Source: Spirochaetae bacterium HGW-Spirochaetae-2
Lineage (GTDB): Bacteria; Spirochaetota; Spirochaetia; Sphaerochaetales; Sphaerochaetaceae
Assembly (NCBI GenBank): GCA_002839355.1
Contig: PGXW01000001.1
Location: 62,001-126,000, forward strand
Direction: 5' to 3'
DNA length: 64,000 nucleotides
The position numbers and the translations under genes are program-made. Within the stretch, counting starts at the first letter, position 1; the number at the start of each line of letters is the position of its first letter. Below are positions 15,081-23,743 of this stretch, in pieces. The notes beneath the pieces are model-generated. The model did not search any database, had not been told where the DNA came from, and saw only the letters and a program-made list of their open reading frames with translations.

Positions 15081-17537
15081 TTATGGTGAGATAGCCGAAT
15101 CGGGCGTATGGATGCGTGCTGCGGGATCCGAACGACACGAACCTGCGGGGGTCTTGGTAATCCAATTGTCGATCGGATGATTATCGTGCATCGCCCTCCA
15201 TACATCCTCGAAACGAATAGGCATATGGGCCAGATCGGCATCCACTGCCGATTGTATCGCATTTCCAAGAGCCGGGGCTACTGAAATCATCGGATGCTCA
15301 GCCACACCGCGTGCTCCATAGGGACCGTCGATCTGGGAATTCTCGACTACAATCGTCTCTATTTCCATCGGCAGATCCCTTGCGGTCGGAATCTTGTTGT
15401 CGGTGAACGAGGGATTGAGCAGATGTCCGGCATCGTCGTAAATATATCCTTCGCACGTTGCTGTTCCCAGTCCCTGAATCATGCCTCCGACGATTTGTCC
15501 ACGAAGCAACGCAGGATTGACGACTTTTCCGACATCGAATGCCGAGGCGACTTTCCGTACCACATATTCTCCCGTGACCGGATCCACTTCACAAATGATT
15601 CCGTGGGCACCGAAAGTCCAATCCAAAGCCGGTTTTCCCTGTCCGGTCTGTTTGTCCAAATTGGAAAGCCCTTGGGCAATATAACTGCCGACTCCTATCA
15701 ACGGGCCACCGATTCCCTTGCCATCGGGATATGCATATCCGATGGCGATGCTTTTCCAAGGGATGCAGTTCTCGGTGTCATGCCTGACATAGACATTCTC
15801 ACCGTCATGGGCCAAATCTTCCACACACGCTTTCAGAACGTGGGAAGCAACCGCATATCCTTTTCGAAGCAAGTCCTCGCAAGCAAGGATACAGGCGTTG
15901 CCGGACATGATGAGCCCTTTCGACGCTACGGTCTGCCAATCGTACGGGTCGCTCTCGGTGTCCTTATCCACCATGACATGAACGTTTGCGATGTCAAACC
16001 CGAGTCGCTCGGCCACAATTTGTGCCAAAGCTGTGGTAGACCCCTGCCCTATCTCGGTCAAACCGATATTCACGGTGACCGAACCATCGCTATTCATCTT
16101 GATGACAGCAGCGGTAGCGGTATTCGAAGGCATGGCCGGTGCCTTTTGCAGCAATGCGATACCTTTTCCAATCTTCCGGCCACTCGCCAGTTCCCGTTTC
16201 TTTTCAGCCGCAGTCAACTTCCCATACCCGATGGAGCGGGCCACTGCTTCCATGCAAGCAACGACATCACCCGTATGGCTGGTGATCTTTTCTCCGGTGA
16301 GTGTAATGGAGCCAGGGTGCAATGCGTTCCTTCTTCTGAATTCGAGTGGATCCATCCCGATGGTTCTCGCAACCAGTTCCATATGCCGTTCGATACCCCA
16401 GTGGAACTCGACATGACCGAATCCCCTGTATGCGGTGCCGTACGGCTTGTTCGTGTACACGGTATAGGCATCTACCCATGCATTCGGAATCTCGTATGGG
16501 CCCGAGGCACTGTATCCCGAGGCACGGGTCACGTTGACCGCATAATCGGCATACGCTCCCGCATCCCAGAACATTTCCATTTTTTGGGCGATGATCTTAC
16601 CATCTTGCGCTACTCCGGTCTTGATGCGATACGTCAAGGCACTCCTGCAGGGGAGCAAGCTGAATTCCTCTTCACGACTCGCCTGCAATTTCACCGGCAA
16701 CCCACCAGCCTGCTTGGAGAGACAAGCGACCAACGGCTCCAAATGGATCCCGGCTTTTCCACCAAATCCTCCACCTACAGCGGGAACGACAACCCTGACA
16801 TTCCCCAATGGGAGGGCAAAGGTGTGGCAGAACAAATTTCGGACGGTAAATGGGGATTGTGCGCTGGACCAGATGGTGACCTTGTCCCTCGCACCCCATC
16901 GGACGATGGCGACGTGCGTTTCCATCGGCACATGCTGGACACTAGGATTGTCGTATTCACGTTCCACCACATAAGCCGCTTCGTTGAAGCCCGCCTCGAC
17001 ATCACCCTTTCTCAATTTCGTCCAATTGGCGATATTCGTCTTGGGAACGGGAGTGAATGCGGCTTCGATGAATTCATAGGAACCCAAATCGGGATGGACA
17101 AGCACCGCATCGGCCTTCAAGGCATCCATATGGTTCAAAACCGGTTGCATCACTTCATATTCGACATTGATGAGATCGACAGCCTTGCGTGCTATTTCCA
17201 GGGAGGTGGCGGCCACGGCAGCGACCGCTTCCCCGTAATGGCGGACCTCACCTTTTGCCAGGATGTTCTTGTCTACGATATACAAGCCGATACGATAATC
17301 GAGATCGTCGCCTGTAAGCACTGCCCTGACCCCTGCCAATGCCTTCGCTTTCGATGTATCGACCTTGACTATCCTTGCCCGTGCATGGGGACTCTTCTTG
17401 ACTTGGGCATACAACATTCCCGGCAGTACCATATCGCTCACATAGGTAGCCGTACCGGTCAACTTCTCGCCCGTATCCTTTCGCAACACACTCTTTCCGA
17501 CATAGGCGAGTGTACTTGGATCATTGTTCTCATACAT
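15081..17537 (-). CDS. xanthine dehydrogenase-family molybdopterin-binding subunit
   Basis: 818 residues from the ATG at 17537, with AAGGAGG 9 bases upstream. Hydroxylates an N-heterocycle or aldehyde at the Mo-cytosine/pterin centre and passes electrons to the iron-sulfur and FAD subunits encoded upstream. Visible motifs are the amino-terminal DxxxKLTGTATYVSD block, VGGGFGGK, AYRGFGHVEFHW, and GARGVAEHP, whose Glu matches the catalytic Glu of the family (usually GVGEP). The exact substrate cannot be told. It overlaps the [2Fe-2S] gene by 8 bases. The carboxy-terminal 30 residues extend beyond the conserved core. No stop-disrupting changes are seen. Confidence 0.9.
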   Translation of the reverse strand: MYENNDPSTLAYVGKSVLRKDTGEKLTGTATYVSDMVLPGMLYAQVKKSPHARARIVKVDTSKAKALAGVRAVLTGDDLDYRIGLYIVDKNILAKGEVRHYGEAVAAVAATSLEIARKAVDLINVEYEVMQPVLNHMDALKADAVLVHPDLGSYEFIEAAFTPVPKTNIANWTKLRKGDVEAGFNEAAYVVEREYDNPSVQHVPMETHVAIVRWGARDKVTIWSSAQSPFTVRNLFCHTFALPLGNVRVVVPAVGGGFGGKAGIHLEPLVACLSKQAGGLPVKLQASREEEFSLLPCRSALTYRIKTGVAQDGKIIAQKMEMFWDAGAYADYAVNVTRASGYSASGPYEIPNAWVDAYTVYTNKPYGTAYRGFGHVEFHWGIERHMELVARTIGMDPLEFRRRNALHPGSITLTGEKITSHTGDVVACMEAVARSIGYGKLTAAEKKRELASGRKIGKGIALLQKAPAMPSNTATAAVIKMNSDGSVTVNIGLTEIGQGSTTALAQIVAERLGFDIANVHVMVDKDTESDPYDWQTVASKGLIMSGNACILACEDLLRKGYAVASHVLKACVEDLAHDGENVYVRHDTENCIPWKSIAIGYAYPDGKGIGGPLIGVGSYIAQGLSNLDKQTGQGKPALDWTFGAHGIICEVDPVTGEYVVRKVASAFDVGKVVNPALLRGQIVGGMIQGLGTATCEGYIYDDAGHLLNPSFTDNKIPTARDLPMEIETIVVENSQIDGPYGARGVAEHPMISVAPALGNAIQSAVDADLAHMPIRFEDVWRAMHDNHPIDNWITKTPAGSCRSDPAARIHTPDSAISP

Positions 17538-18015
17538 GGAGCAATTCCTCCTTCGCTGTGTACCCACCTGTCACATCCAGGACAGCTTCGATAATCTGCT
17601 CATATCCGGTACATCTGCAGAAGTTCCCCTCCAACCCTTCCTGTATCTGGTCGACGGTGGGATGCGGCGTGTGGTGGATCAACTCGCGGGCACTCATGAT
17701 CATGCCGGCTGTACAAAAACCGCATTGGACCGCATGGTGACGGTCGAAGGCCTCCTGCAATGTGCTCAACATGCCTCCGGATGATTCGCCTTCGATCGTC
17801 TCGATCGTCCCCTCATTCGCCTCGACCGCCAATACCATGCAAGAATTGACCGTCTTGCCATTGAAGAAAACGGTACACGCTCCACATTCTCCGGCACCAC
17901 AACCTTCCTTGGTTCCGGTGAGTCCCAAGTCTTCCCGCAAAAATCGCAACAAGGTCCTGTTTTCCGCGACATCCCGCTCATAGGCAATGCCATTAACCGT
18001 TACATTGATCCTCAT
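17530..18015 (-). CDS. xanthine dehydrogenase-family [2Fe-2S] subunit
   Basis: 161 residues from the ATG at 18015. The first cluster uses the plant-type ferredoxin motif CGAGECGACTV plus a downstream Cys (NSCMVL). The second uses CGFCTAGM and CRCTGY. Both clusters are therefore complete. It carries electrons from the molybdenum subunit to the FAD subunit. Its ATG overlaps the stop of the FAD-subunit gene (ATGA, 18012-18015) and its end overlaps the molybdenum-subunit start, giving translational coupling of all three subunits. Confidence 0.93.
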   Translation of the reverse strand: MRINVTVNGIAYERDVAENRTLLRFLREDLGLTGTKEGCGAGECGACTVFFNGKTVNSCMVLAVEANEGTIETIEGESSGGMLSTLQEAFDRHHAVQCGFCTAGMIMSARELIHHTPHPTVDQIQEGLEGNFCRCTGYEQIIEAVLDVTGGYTAKEELLHV

Positions 18016-18830
18016 GCCCGCACCTCCACTAGAAGTCTCCTGGTGAACTCGGATACCATGAAACGCCGGTATTCCTTGGTACACCGGACATCGCTGATAG
18101 GACTGATCAAGGCATCCACAACAGCAATGGCATCGGAAACGGAAATATCCAAGGGCAAATTGCCGGTAGCAACCGGAGTCGGTGCAGCTGAACTGACACC
18201 GATTCGCATACCGTCGCCGACTTGGGCCACGGCAACGCCGATGATTCCCAGATCATGCCCTTGTATCCTTTTCAATTTCCGATACTTCCCCTTCGCTCCC
18301 TTGCTCTGGATCGGTATGGTAATGCCTATAACCATTTCGTCAGGATTCAGGACCGTACGCTTGACACCGGTGAAGAACTGACGTACCGGAACGGTCCGAT
18401 ACGCCTTGGAAGAGGCAATCTCTATGCTCGCATCGAGACACAACAACGCTGGGGCCATGTCGGAACAGGGTGATGCATTGACGATGTTTCCCACGACCGT
18501 CGCCCGGTTCCGTACTTGATAGGAGGCCAAGTCATGTGCACAGGTCTGCAACAACTGATAGGAAGAGGCAATATCGGTATTCTTCAAAATATCATTGATG
18601 GTGACCGCCCAACCGATTCTCAAGCCTTTGGTGTTGTCTGACATGATCGCATGTGCCTCTGGAATCCTCTTGACGTCAACCACAGTATTCGGTTTTACCA
18701 ATCCATTGCGAATATTCACCAACAAGTCGGTGCCGCCAGCCAGTAGTTTGGCACCTGGTCCGGCTGTCTCCAGAAGCGCCAACAAGTCGGTAAGTTCGGT
18801 AGGTGCCGTATACGAGAATCGATGAATCAT
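18012..18830 (-). CDS. xanthine dehydrogenase-family FAD-binding subunit
   Basis: 272 residues. The FAD-binding PCMH motif LAGGTDLLVNIRNG (about 35-48) and the second flavin loop VGNIVNASPCSDMAPALL are present, followed by the CO-dehydrogenase-flavoprotein-type carboxy-terminal domain. Accepts electrons from the [2Fe-2S] subunit and passes them to NAD+ or another acceptor. It starts 12 bases after the DUF2877 gene, behind a GGGGG ribosome site. Confidence 0.92.
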   Translation of the reverse strand: MIHRFSYTAPTELTDLLALLETAGPGAKLLAGGTDLLVNIRNGLVKPNTVVDVKRIPEAHAIMSDNTKGLRIGWAVTINDILKNTDIASSYQLLQTCAHDLASYQVRNRATVVGNIVNASPCSDMAPALLCLDASIEIASSKAYRTVPVRQFFTGVKRTVLNPDEMVIGITIPIQSKGAKGKYRKLKRIQGHDLGIIGVAVAQVGDGMRIGVSSAAPTPVATGNLPLDISVSDAIAVVDALISPISDVRCTKEYRRFMVSEFTRRLLVEVRA

Positions 18831-18842
18831 GATACCCCCTTT

Positions 18843-19781
18843 TTACGCGACATCCATGCGATGGTGGGAAAACCCATAGACCATCCCGAATGCCGCATCT
18901 AAACCTGAACTGTGTCCGATCTCCGATACTGCTGCCAGTGCCCCGAGGTAATCCGTATCGTCAGATCCGGTCGATGCCCATGCGCGGGCCAGTAAGAGAA
19001 GACTGTCCGAGAACAATCCTTCACAAGCGAGGAGCAGGAACATGCGCGAGATAGCAGTTGTGATCCGATTGTCGTCGACCAGCATCGTTTTGATTTCTGC
19101 AACGAGATACTTGTGGAAATGGTTCTGCGCTGATTCCTTGCCTATATGCATGTGCCAGGAGAGGATCAGTCCACAGAGAAAATCGTCTCCGGCTGGTGTG
19201 GAACCGGGACCGAAACCCACCAACGATCGTATCGTTTCGATCGAATCGGGGACAGTTTGTCGTTTGATGCTTGTTGAAAGGTTAGCCAATGTTTGGTGGA
19301 ACCGTTGAAAGAAGGATTGCCCGACGGGTGCGATTCCGACTTGTTGGAAAATTTGTATGACAGTCTCGTGTTTTTTTTGCATGGAATCCAACAATTCCAT
19401 TCGTCTTCGAATGACTGTCGTAGGTACCATGGAGGCTCCGGGAGCTCTCTCTTGCGTGGGGTGGACCCGAGTCGCTCCCAGGAAGGAGACCCATAATCCG
19501 CAATTGAAGAAAAGCCCTTCCTCACGGACCGTTGCGGTAGAACCCGGATACACGCGAGCCGACACTGTTGTATCGAAGCGAATGCCGTTGTCTATCAGCA
19601 CCGCAGCCGGATGGCAAGCCAGCTTTTTCGTGACAATCGAATAGAGCGTTCCATTGGTATCCTGTAGATTGATGGTTGTTGCATATACCGAATGGACAAT
19701 CAACATATCCGGTGAAAGCGGGAAGCGGGACCCGATTCTTTCAGCTGTTCCCAAGCAGGTACTAGACCATCCGGTGTGCAT
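18843..19781 (-). CDS. DUF2877 protein, AllH-like subunit of oxamate/related carbamoyltransferase
   Basis: 312 residues. The signature GFGPGSTPAGDDFLCGLI (about 192-209) is the DUF2877 hallmark. The E. coli member YlbF (AllH) works with FdrA (AllF) and YlbE (AllG) as an oxamate carbamoyltransferase, which releases carbamoyl phosphate from oxalurate in allantoin breakdown. The AllF-AllG homologue is the first gene of this same operon, so a complex is likely; the substrate here may differ. AAGGAGG lies 9 bases before the ATG, within the end of the gntR gene, which it overlaps by 20 bases. Confidence 0.82.
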   Translation of the reverse strand: MHTGWSSTCLGTAERIGSRFPLSPDMLIVHSVYATTINLQDTNGTLYSIVTKKLACHPAAVLIDNGIRFDTTVSARVYPGSTATVREEGLFFNCGLWVSFLGATRVHPTQERAPGASMVPTTVIRRRMELLDSMQKKHETVIQIFQQVGIAPVGQSFFQRFHQTLANLSTSIKRQTVPDSIETIRSLVGFGPGSTPAGDDFLCGLILSWHMHIGKESAQNHFHKYLVAEIKTMLVDDNRITTAISRMFLLLACEGLFSDSLLLLARAWASTGSDDTDYLGALAAVSEIGHSSGLDAAFGMVYGFSHHRMDVA

Positions 19782-20430
19782 GGAACAATGCCTCCTTGAT
19801 GGCCGAATCTACTTTTTCCTTTCCCCACATGATATTGCGGGTAAGGACTTCCGAAGCTTTCTCACAATCCCGCTGCCGCAGGGCAAAGAGCAGTTCGAGG
19901 TGGTCAGCGCAGGTGATTCGCAAACGTTCCTGGTCCGTTATATCCGATAGGCGAACAAAGTGGATCCGCTGGTCTATCTCATGGAGAAGTTGCTTGATCA
20001 CTTTATTCCCCCCCGCATCGGCCAAGGCTTCATGGAACTGTTCGTCGGCTTGTGCGGATTGCGCTGCGATAACGGGCAGTGTCTCGAGAATGGATTCCCA
20101 TTGTATCCGCAACGATTCCAGTACGGTATCATCAATACCGTTTAGGCAGATATTCCTGATTACAGCCAACTCCAATACCAAGCGGGTATCGTACAGCTCG
20201 TTGATTTCCTGGATATCGATCTTGCGGACCGAATATCCCTTGTGTTGCTCTTTGGATATGAGTTTTTCCGAGGCGAGGCTATTGAGCGCCTCGCGCACCG
20301 GAGATCTGCTCACGCCGAATTCCAAGCAGATCTCCTCTTCCGTCAACCGGTGGCCAGGGGGATACGACCAGGTGATGATTCTGGTGGTCAGGGTATTGTA
20401 GATGTCAGAACTACGAGTCTTGGCACTCAT
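19762..20430 (-). CDS. GntR family transcriptional regulator, FCD subfamily
   Basis: 222 residues. The winged helix-turn-helix is at about 10-75 (YPPGHRLTEEEICLEFGVSR then SPVREALNSLASEKL). The helical FCD effector domain follows, with metal/ligand-type residues in ELYDTRLVLE and the HEALADAGGN stretch. FCD regulators usually repress catabolic operons and release DNA when bound to a small acid. Being inside the operon, it probably autoregulates. The perfect TTGTATACAA palindrome in the promoter at 26882-26909 is the obvious candidate operator. Confidence 0.9.
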   Translation of the reverse strand: MSAKTRSSDIYNTLTTRIITWSYPPGHRLTEEEICLEFGVSRSPVREALNSLASEKLISKEQHKGYSVRKIDIQEINELYDTRLVLELAVIRNICLNGIDDTVLESLRIQWESILETLPVIAAQSAQADEQFHEALADAGGNKVIKQLLHEIDQRIHFVRLSDITDQERLRITCADHLELLFALRQRDCEKASEVLTRNIMWGKEKVDSAIKEALFHAHRMV

Positions 20431-20453
20431 GTCGCATCCCCTCCAACGTTCCT

Positions 20454-20840
20454 TCAGTCCTGCTTGAACACGAACACATGCACCGGCTTTCCGGGTCGTT
20501 CGTCCGATTCCTCGACAGTCGCCACCAGACGCATACCTGTTGCAGGCTTTTCCACTTCCAATCTGCCGGAGGCACGCAATCCGTTCTCGAATTGGACAAT
20601 GCCAAAAAGCAAGAACTTCCTGTTGTATCCTTCAGGCAGATTCCACAAACGGGTCCAAGCCAACAATTCGCACGGCCCTTCGAGATCGAATGTCTCCCAA
20701 TGCTTGTCGGTCACCGGATCCCTTCGGGAGTGGCATTCTTTGCAGATCATAGGCGCCGGATAATATACAGTACCACATTTTTCGCATTTGTAGGCTTTGA
20801 TTTTAGGTTCTTTGAAATCGTACATACTGAAATCAATCAT
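20454..20840 (-). CDS. DUF35 zinc-ribbon/OB-fold protein, partner of the adjacent thiolase-like protein
   Basis: 128 residues. The amino-terminal zinc ribbon has CEKCG and CKECH separated by ten residues (about 19-38). An OB-fold with the usual FGIVQFENGLRASGRLE core follows. DUF35 proteins bind thiolase-superfamily enzymes, either as scaffolds channelling acyl-CoA (archaeal acetoacetyl-CoA thiolase/HMG-CoA synthase) or as half of an aldolase (ChsH2 with Ltp2). It lies 11 bases downstream of the thiolase-like gene, which supports such a complex. Confidence 0.87.
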   Translation of the reverse strand: MIDFSMYDFKEPKIKAYKCEKCGTVYYPAPMICKECHSRRDPVTDKHWETFDLEGPCELLAWTRLWNLPEGYNRKFLLFGIVQFENGLRASGRLEVEKPATGMRLVATVEESDERPGKPVHVFVFKQD

Positions 20841-20851
20841 ACCGGTACCCC

Positions 20852-22048
20852 CTAATCCTTTGCGAAGATCATCGCGACGACATTGTTGCCGAATCCCCCG
20901 AAATTAACCGCCATACCATACTTCGGATCGGTCACCTGTCTGCCTAGTTCGGCCTCGCCCCGCAATTGGCGAACCAGTTCCACCGCCTGCGAAGTTCCTG
21001 TAGCACCGACAGGATGACCCTTCGACTTCAATCCGCCCGAGGTATTGATCGGCAACCTGCCGTCTATCGCGGTCTCACCCTTTCGTACAGCCAGAAAACT
21101 TTTGCCCCGTTCGAAAAATCCCACTTCCTCGCTGATAGCCAGTTCCAAGATCGAGAAGGCATCGTGGAGCTCCGCGAACGAAATGTCTTTCGGTGACAGG
21201 CCAGCCATGGCATAGGCCTTCTCGGCGGCGATACGCACGGCTTCGAGCTTCAAGGGGTCCTTCCTGTTGTGTACACAATGGGTATCGGTGGCGCTGGCGA
21301 TACCGGCGATCCTCACCGGTTTCTTGGAGAACAGCTTCGCCTTGGGGGAATCCATGTTGACCAACAGCAGCGCGGCCGCCCCATCGCTGACCGGGCACGT
21401 CGAATACATGCGCAACGGTTCGGCCACATAGGTGTTCACCACATTGGCCTCAGGACCGTCGGCGATTGCCTCGATTGTGCATTCGGCCTGTATGTGGGCA
21501 TATTTGTTCTTTGCTCCGTTGGCATGGTTCTTCACTGCCAGCAACGCCAGATCCCTCTCGGTAAGCCCGTACTTCTCCATGTACATGCGAGTGAACATGC
21601 CCCCGAAACCAGGGAGTGTCAGGCCCATGTCGTATTCGGCTTCCGGATGCAACATGGTTGCGACATACTCTGTTCCGGTCCAGCCTGTCACCTTACGCAT
21701 GACTTCCCCACCGATTACAAGAACAATATCGGCCATGCCGGAAGCGACCGCCATGTACCCAATCTTAATGGCACTGGCCCCGGAGGCGGGTCCGTTCTCG
21801 ACCAGTTCAGCCGGAACCGGTTCCATATCCATCTTGCTGATCACCGACGAGGCGACCGCGCTCTGATGGCAAAACAATCCCGAGGCCATGTTTCCGACTA
21901 TGACCTGGTCGATTTCTTTTCTCCTTTCGAGAAATCCGGCATCTTTCAGGGCATCCGTGGCGGCGTATGCCATGACATCCCCAAGATCATATTGTGAAAG
22001 GTTACCGAATTTCGTATGACCTATTCCGACAACACCTACTCTAGACAT
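20852..22048 (-). CDS. thiolase-superfamily protein without the nucleophilic Cys
   Basis: 398 residues with the SCP2-thiolase layout: amino-terminal RVGVVGIGHTKFG, AELHDAFSILE with its His, the GHPVGATG motif, and the closing NFGGFGNN. Where thiolases have the acyl-accepting Cys (usually CASG), this protein has Pro87 (NGPASGASA), so ordinary thiolysis through an acyl-Cys is unlikely. With its DUF35 neighbour it resembles the Ltp2-ChsH2 type of CoA-linked retro-aldolase; condensation or pure structural roles are alternatives. It begins three bases after the GNAT-like gene, with AGAGG upstream. Confidence 0.83.
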   Translation of the reverse strand: MSRVGVVGIGHTKFGNLSQYDLGDVMAYAATDALKDAGFLERRKEIDQVIVGNMASGLFCHQSAVASSVISKMDMEPVPAELVENGPASGASAIKIGYMAVASGMADIVLVIGGEVMRKVTGWTGTEYVATMLHPEAEYDMGLTLPGFGGMFTRMYMEKYGLTERDLALLAVKNHANGAKNKYAHIQAECTIEAIADGPEANVVNTYVAEPLRMYSTCPVSDGAAALLLVNMDSPKAKLFSKKPVRIAGIASATDTHCVHNRKDPLKLEAVRIAAEKAYAMAGLSPKDISFAELHDAFSILELAISEEVGFFERGKSFLAVRKGETAIDGRLPINTSGGLKSKGHPVGATGTSQAVELVRQLRGEAELGRQVTDPKYGMAVNFGGFGNNVVAMIFAKD

Positions 22049-22051
22049 GGC

Positions 22052-22738
22052 TTACCTCTTGAATCCCGGAATCTGCGGATACTCTCGTGGCATGACCAGT
22101 TTTGCCGATGCCTTGAGGTCTGTATCCGAAACCGGTCTGGTACCCGTACACTTCACATCCCTGACAGCCTCCCACAACGATCGGGTGAGGACGTACGTGG
22201 GGACTCCCCCCAACTCGTGTCGGACTTCCGGGAATTGTGAAGAGCGGTCCTCGAGTTCGTATTCGATCATCCATCGCTTGAATCCGTTCGGACTCTCGGC
22301 GACGATATACACTTCCTCCTCACCGAGGATATCGAGGTGATGCTCCATCTTGGCCGCAAACAGTTGGGCTCCGACCCGAAGTCCCCGTTTGATTGTCAAT
22401 GTATGCAGGCTCATACCCAACTTCGGTGTGACATGCCTACTGGTCACGATACCGGCGATCTCGCCGTCTATCGCACCGACGAGTACGAATTCATTCGCCA
22501 CGCGACGGCGGTACCAACCGAGGATTTCCCCATACATGCGAACCGCGACTATGTCGTAGAAGTCCGCGGGAACCCCGATCAGAGGATAGATCGTTCCGAG
22601 CAATGCTCCGACTTCCTCGCGTTTCGCTTCGCGTACTACCATCTTCTCACCAGATGCCAATGTGATTACTTTCGGTGGATACGGCTTCAGTGGAATCTCA
22701 GGTGGTCTGAGTTTTTGTTCCATTGCATCTATAGCCAT
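22052..22738 (-). CDS. GNAT-like (acyl-CoA N-acyltransferase fold) protein
   Basis: 228 residues from the ATG at 22738, with AAAGGAG 6 bases upstream. The central part reads like a GNAT fold: an amino-terminal strand MVVREAKREEV, a strand-turn FVLVGAIDGEIAGIVTSR, and a helix start after GLRVGAQLFAAKMEHHL in place of the usual R/QxxGxG/A acetyl-CoA loop. The match is structural in flavour and not strong. No known catabolic gene family can be named. It is tightly placed between the cyclase-family gene and the thiolase-like gene. Confidence 0.55.
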   Translation of the reverse strand: MAIDAMEQKLRPPEIPLKPYPPKVITLASGEKMVVREAKREEVGALLGTIYPLIGVPADFYDIVAVRMYGEILGWYRRRVANEFVLVGAIDGEIAGIVTSRHVTPKLGMSLHTLTIKRGLRVGAQLFAAKMEHHLDILGEEEVYIVAESPNGFKRWMIEYELEDRSSQFPEVRHELGGVPTYVLTRSLWEAVRDVKCTGTRPVSDTDLKASAKLVMPREYPQIPGFKR

Positions 22739-22815
22739 ACACTGCTCCTTTGATGACCCTCCGGGGTCGTTCCTCTTCCGTAGGATTCACGGACACCAGG
22801 GTCCGCTACCTCCGG

Positions 22816-23685
22816 CTATTTGCGTGCTTCCTCATGAAGCCAGGCATTCCGCGCACCAGCGACATCACCGAATTTGGTCAATTCGGCTTTTGCCTTCTTT
22901 GCCATGAGCTGTTCGTACCTGTCGTCCTCGACATGTGCCACAATCCGGGCAATCGAGGATTCCCCATCGACAAACCGCCAGGGATAGCAACCTATCACGG
23001 CACGTTGGTTCAACAGCAGGTCGATATCGCCTCCCACACATTCGGCATGGATGATTCCATGGTCGAACATCTCTATGTGCATGAGCTGGTACTTGTCGTC
23101 GCTGAAAAACTCTTCCAACGATTTGCCGTACTTCTTGTGGAAGTGCGCATCGCATTCCTTCGCCTGGCGAGGCATCCATTCACGGATCTTCGTATTCATC
23201 GGATGGTCCGCGCTGCCGCAATCCACCCCGATCCATCTGAGCTTCTTCCGTTTCGCCCATTCCGCGAACTCCCTGTCCGGTCCCGGATGTTGGATCATGT
23301 ACTTCACTTCATTGCCTGTAGGCTGGTCCCATCCGTAATGGTGGAACCCGGTATGGATCAACAGGATATCTCCTTCCCGTACCTCGACCCGATCCTCGAC
23401 CATCTTGGATGTATACACATCGTAGTCTGCGCAGACGTCGGACAAATCCACTATGGCTCCGTCATGGACAAGGAAATCCATATCCAGTTGGGCAATGTCT
23501 TTCCCGGGTGTGTAGAAATGGATTTCTCCATCCAAGTGCGTACCGACATGGTTCGAATGTGTCACCACTTGTCCATTCGCTCCATTCGGAGCAAGACGTT
23601 TGAAATATTGCACCTGCAATGGAATGTATGTGGGCCATGGTGGAGTGCCGATTCCCAATGGGATTGTCAAATCGATTACCTTCAT
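22816..23685 (-). CDS. cyclase-family (PF04199-type) metal-dependent hydrolase
   Basis: 289 residues from the ATG at 23685, which has GAGGAGG upstream; the longer frame to 23778 lacks family sequence. The metal-binding motif of the family (HxGTHxDxxxH) is present as HVGTHLDGEIHF (about 46-57), and the start VIDLTIPLGIGTPPWP is typical. Relatives include kynurenine formamidase, isatin hydrolase and other Mn/Zn-dependent enzymes that open cyclic or formyl amides. The gene order suggests it opens the ring produced by the molybdenum hydroxylase. It lies 58 bases after the fused FdrA-YlbE gene. Confidence 0.83.
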   Translation of the reverse strand: MKVIDLTIPLGIGTPPWPTYIPLQVQYFKRLAPNGANGQVVTHSNHVGTHLDGEIHFYTPGKDIAQLDMDFLVHDGAIVDLSDVCADYDVYTSKMVEDRVEVREGDILLIHTGFHHYGWDQPTGNEVKYMIQHPGPDREFAEWAKRKKLRWIGVDCGSADHPMNTKIREWMPRQAKECDAHFHKKYGKSLEEFFSDDKYQLMHIEMFDHGIIHAECVGGDIDLLLNQRAVIGCYPWRFVDGESSIARIVAHVEDDRYEQLMAKKAKAELTKFGDVAGARNAWLHEEARK

Positions 23686-23743
23686 CCGTTCCTCCTCTTG
23701 TATTTCGTATCCATGGATTTCCTGTCCACGGACCGTTTGGAAT

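Noticed and set aside
15294-17594. A 766-codon open frame on the plus strand opposite the molybdenum hydroxylase subunit gene
   Set aside because: Same reason: antisense shadow of a recognised enzyme, with low-complexity Arg/His/Cys-rich composition and no ribosome site.
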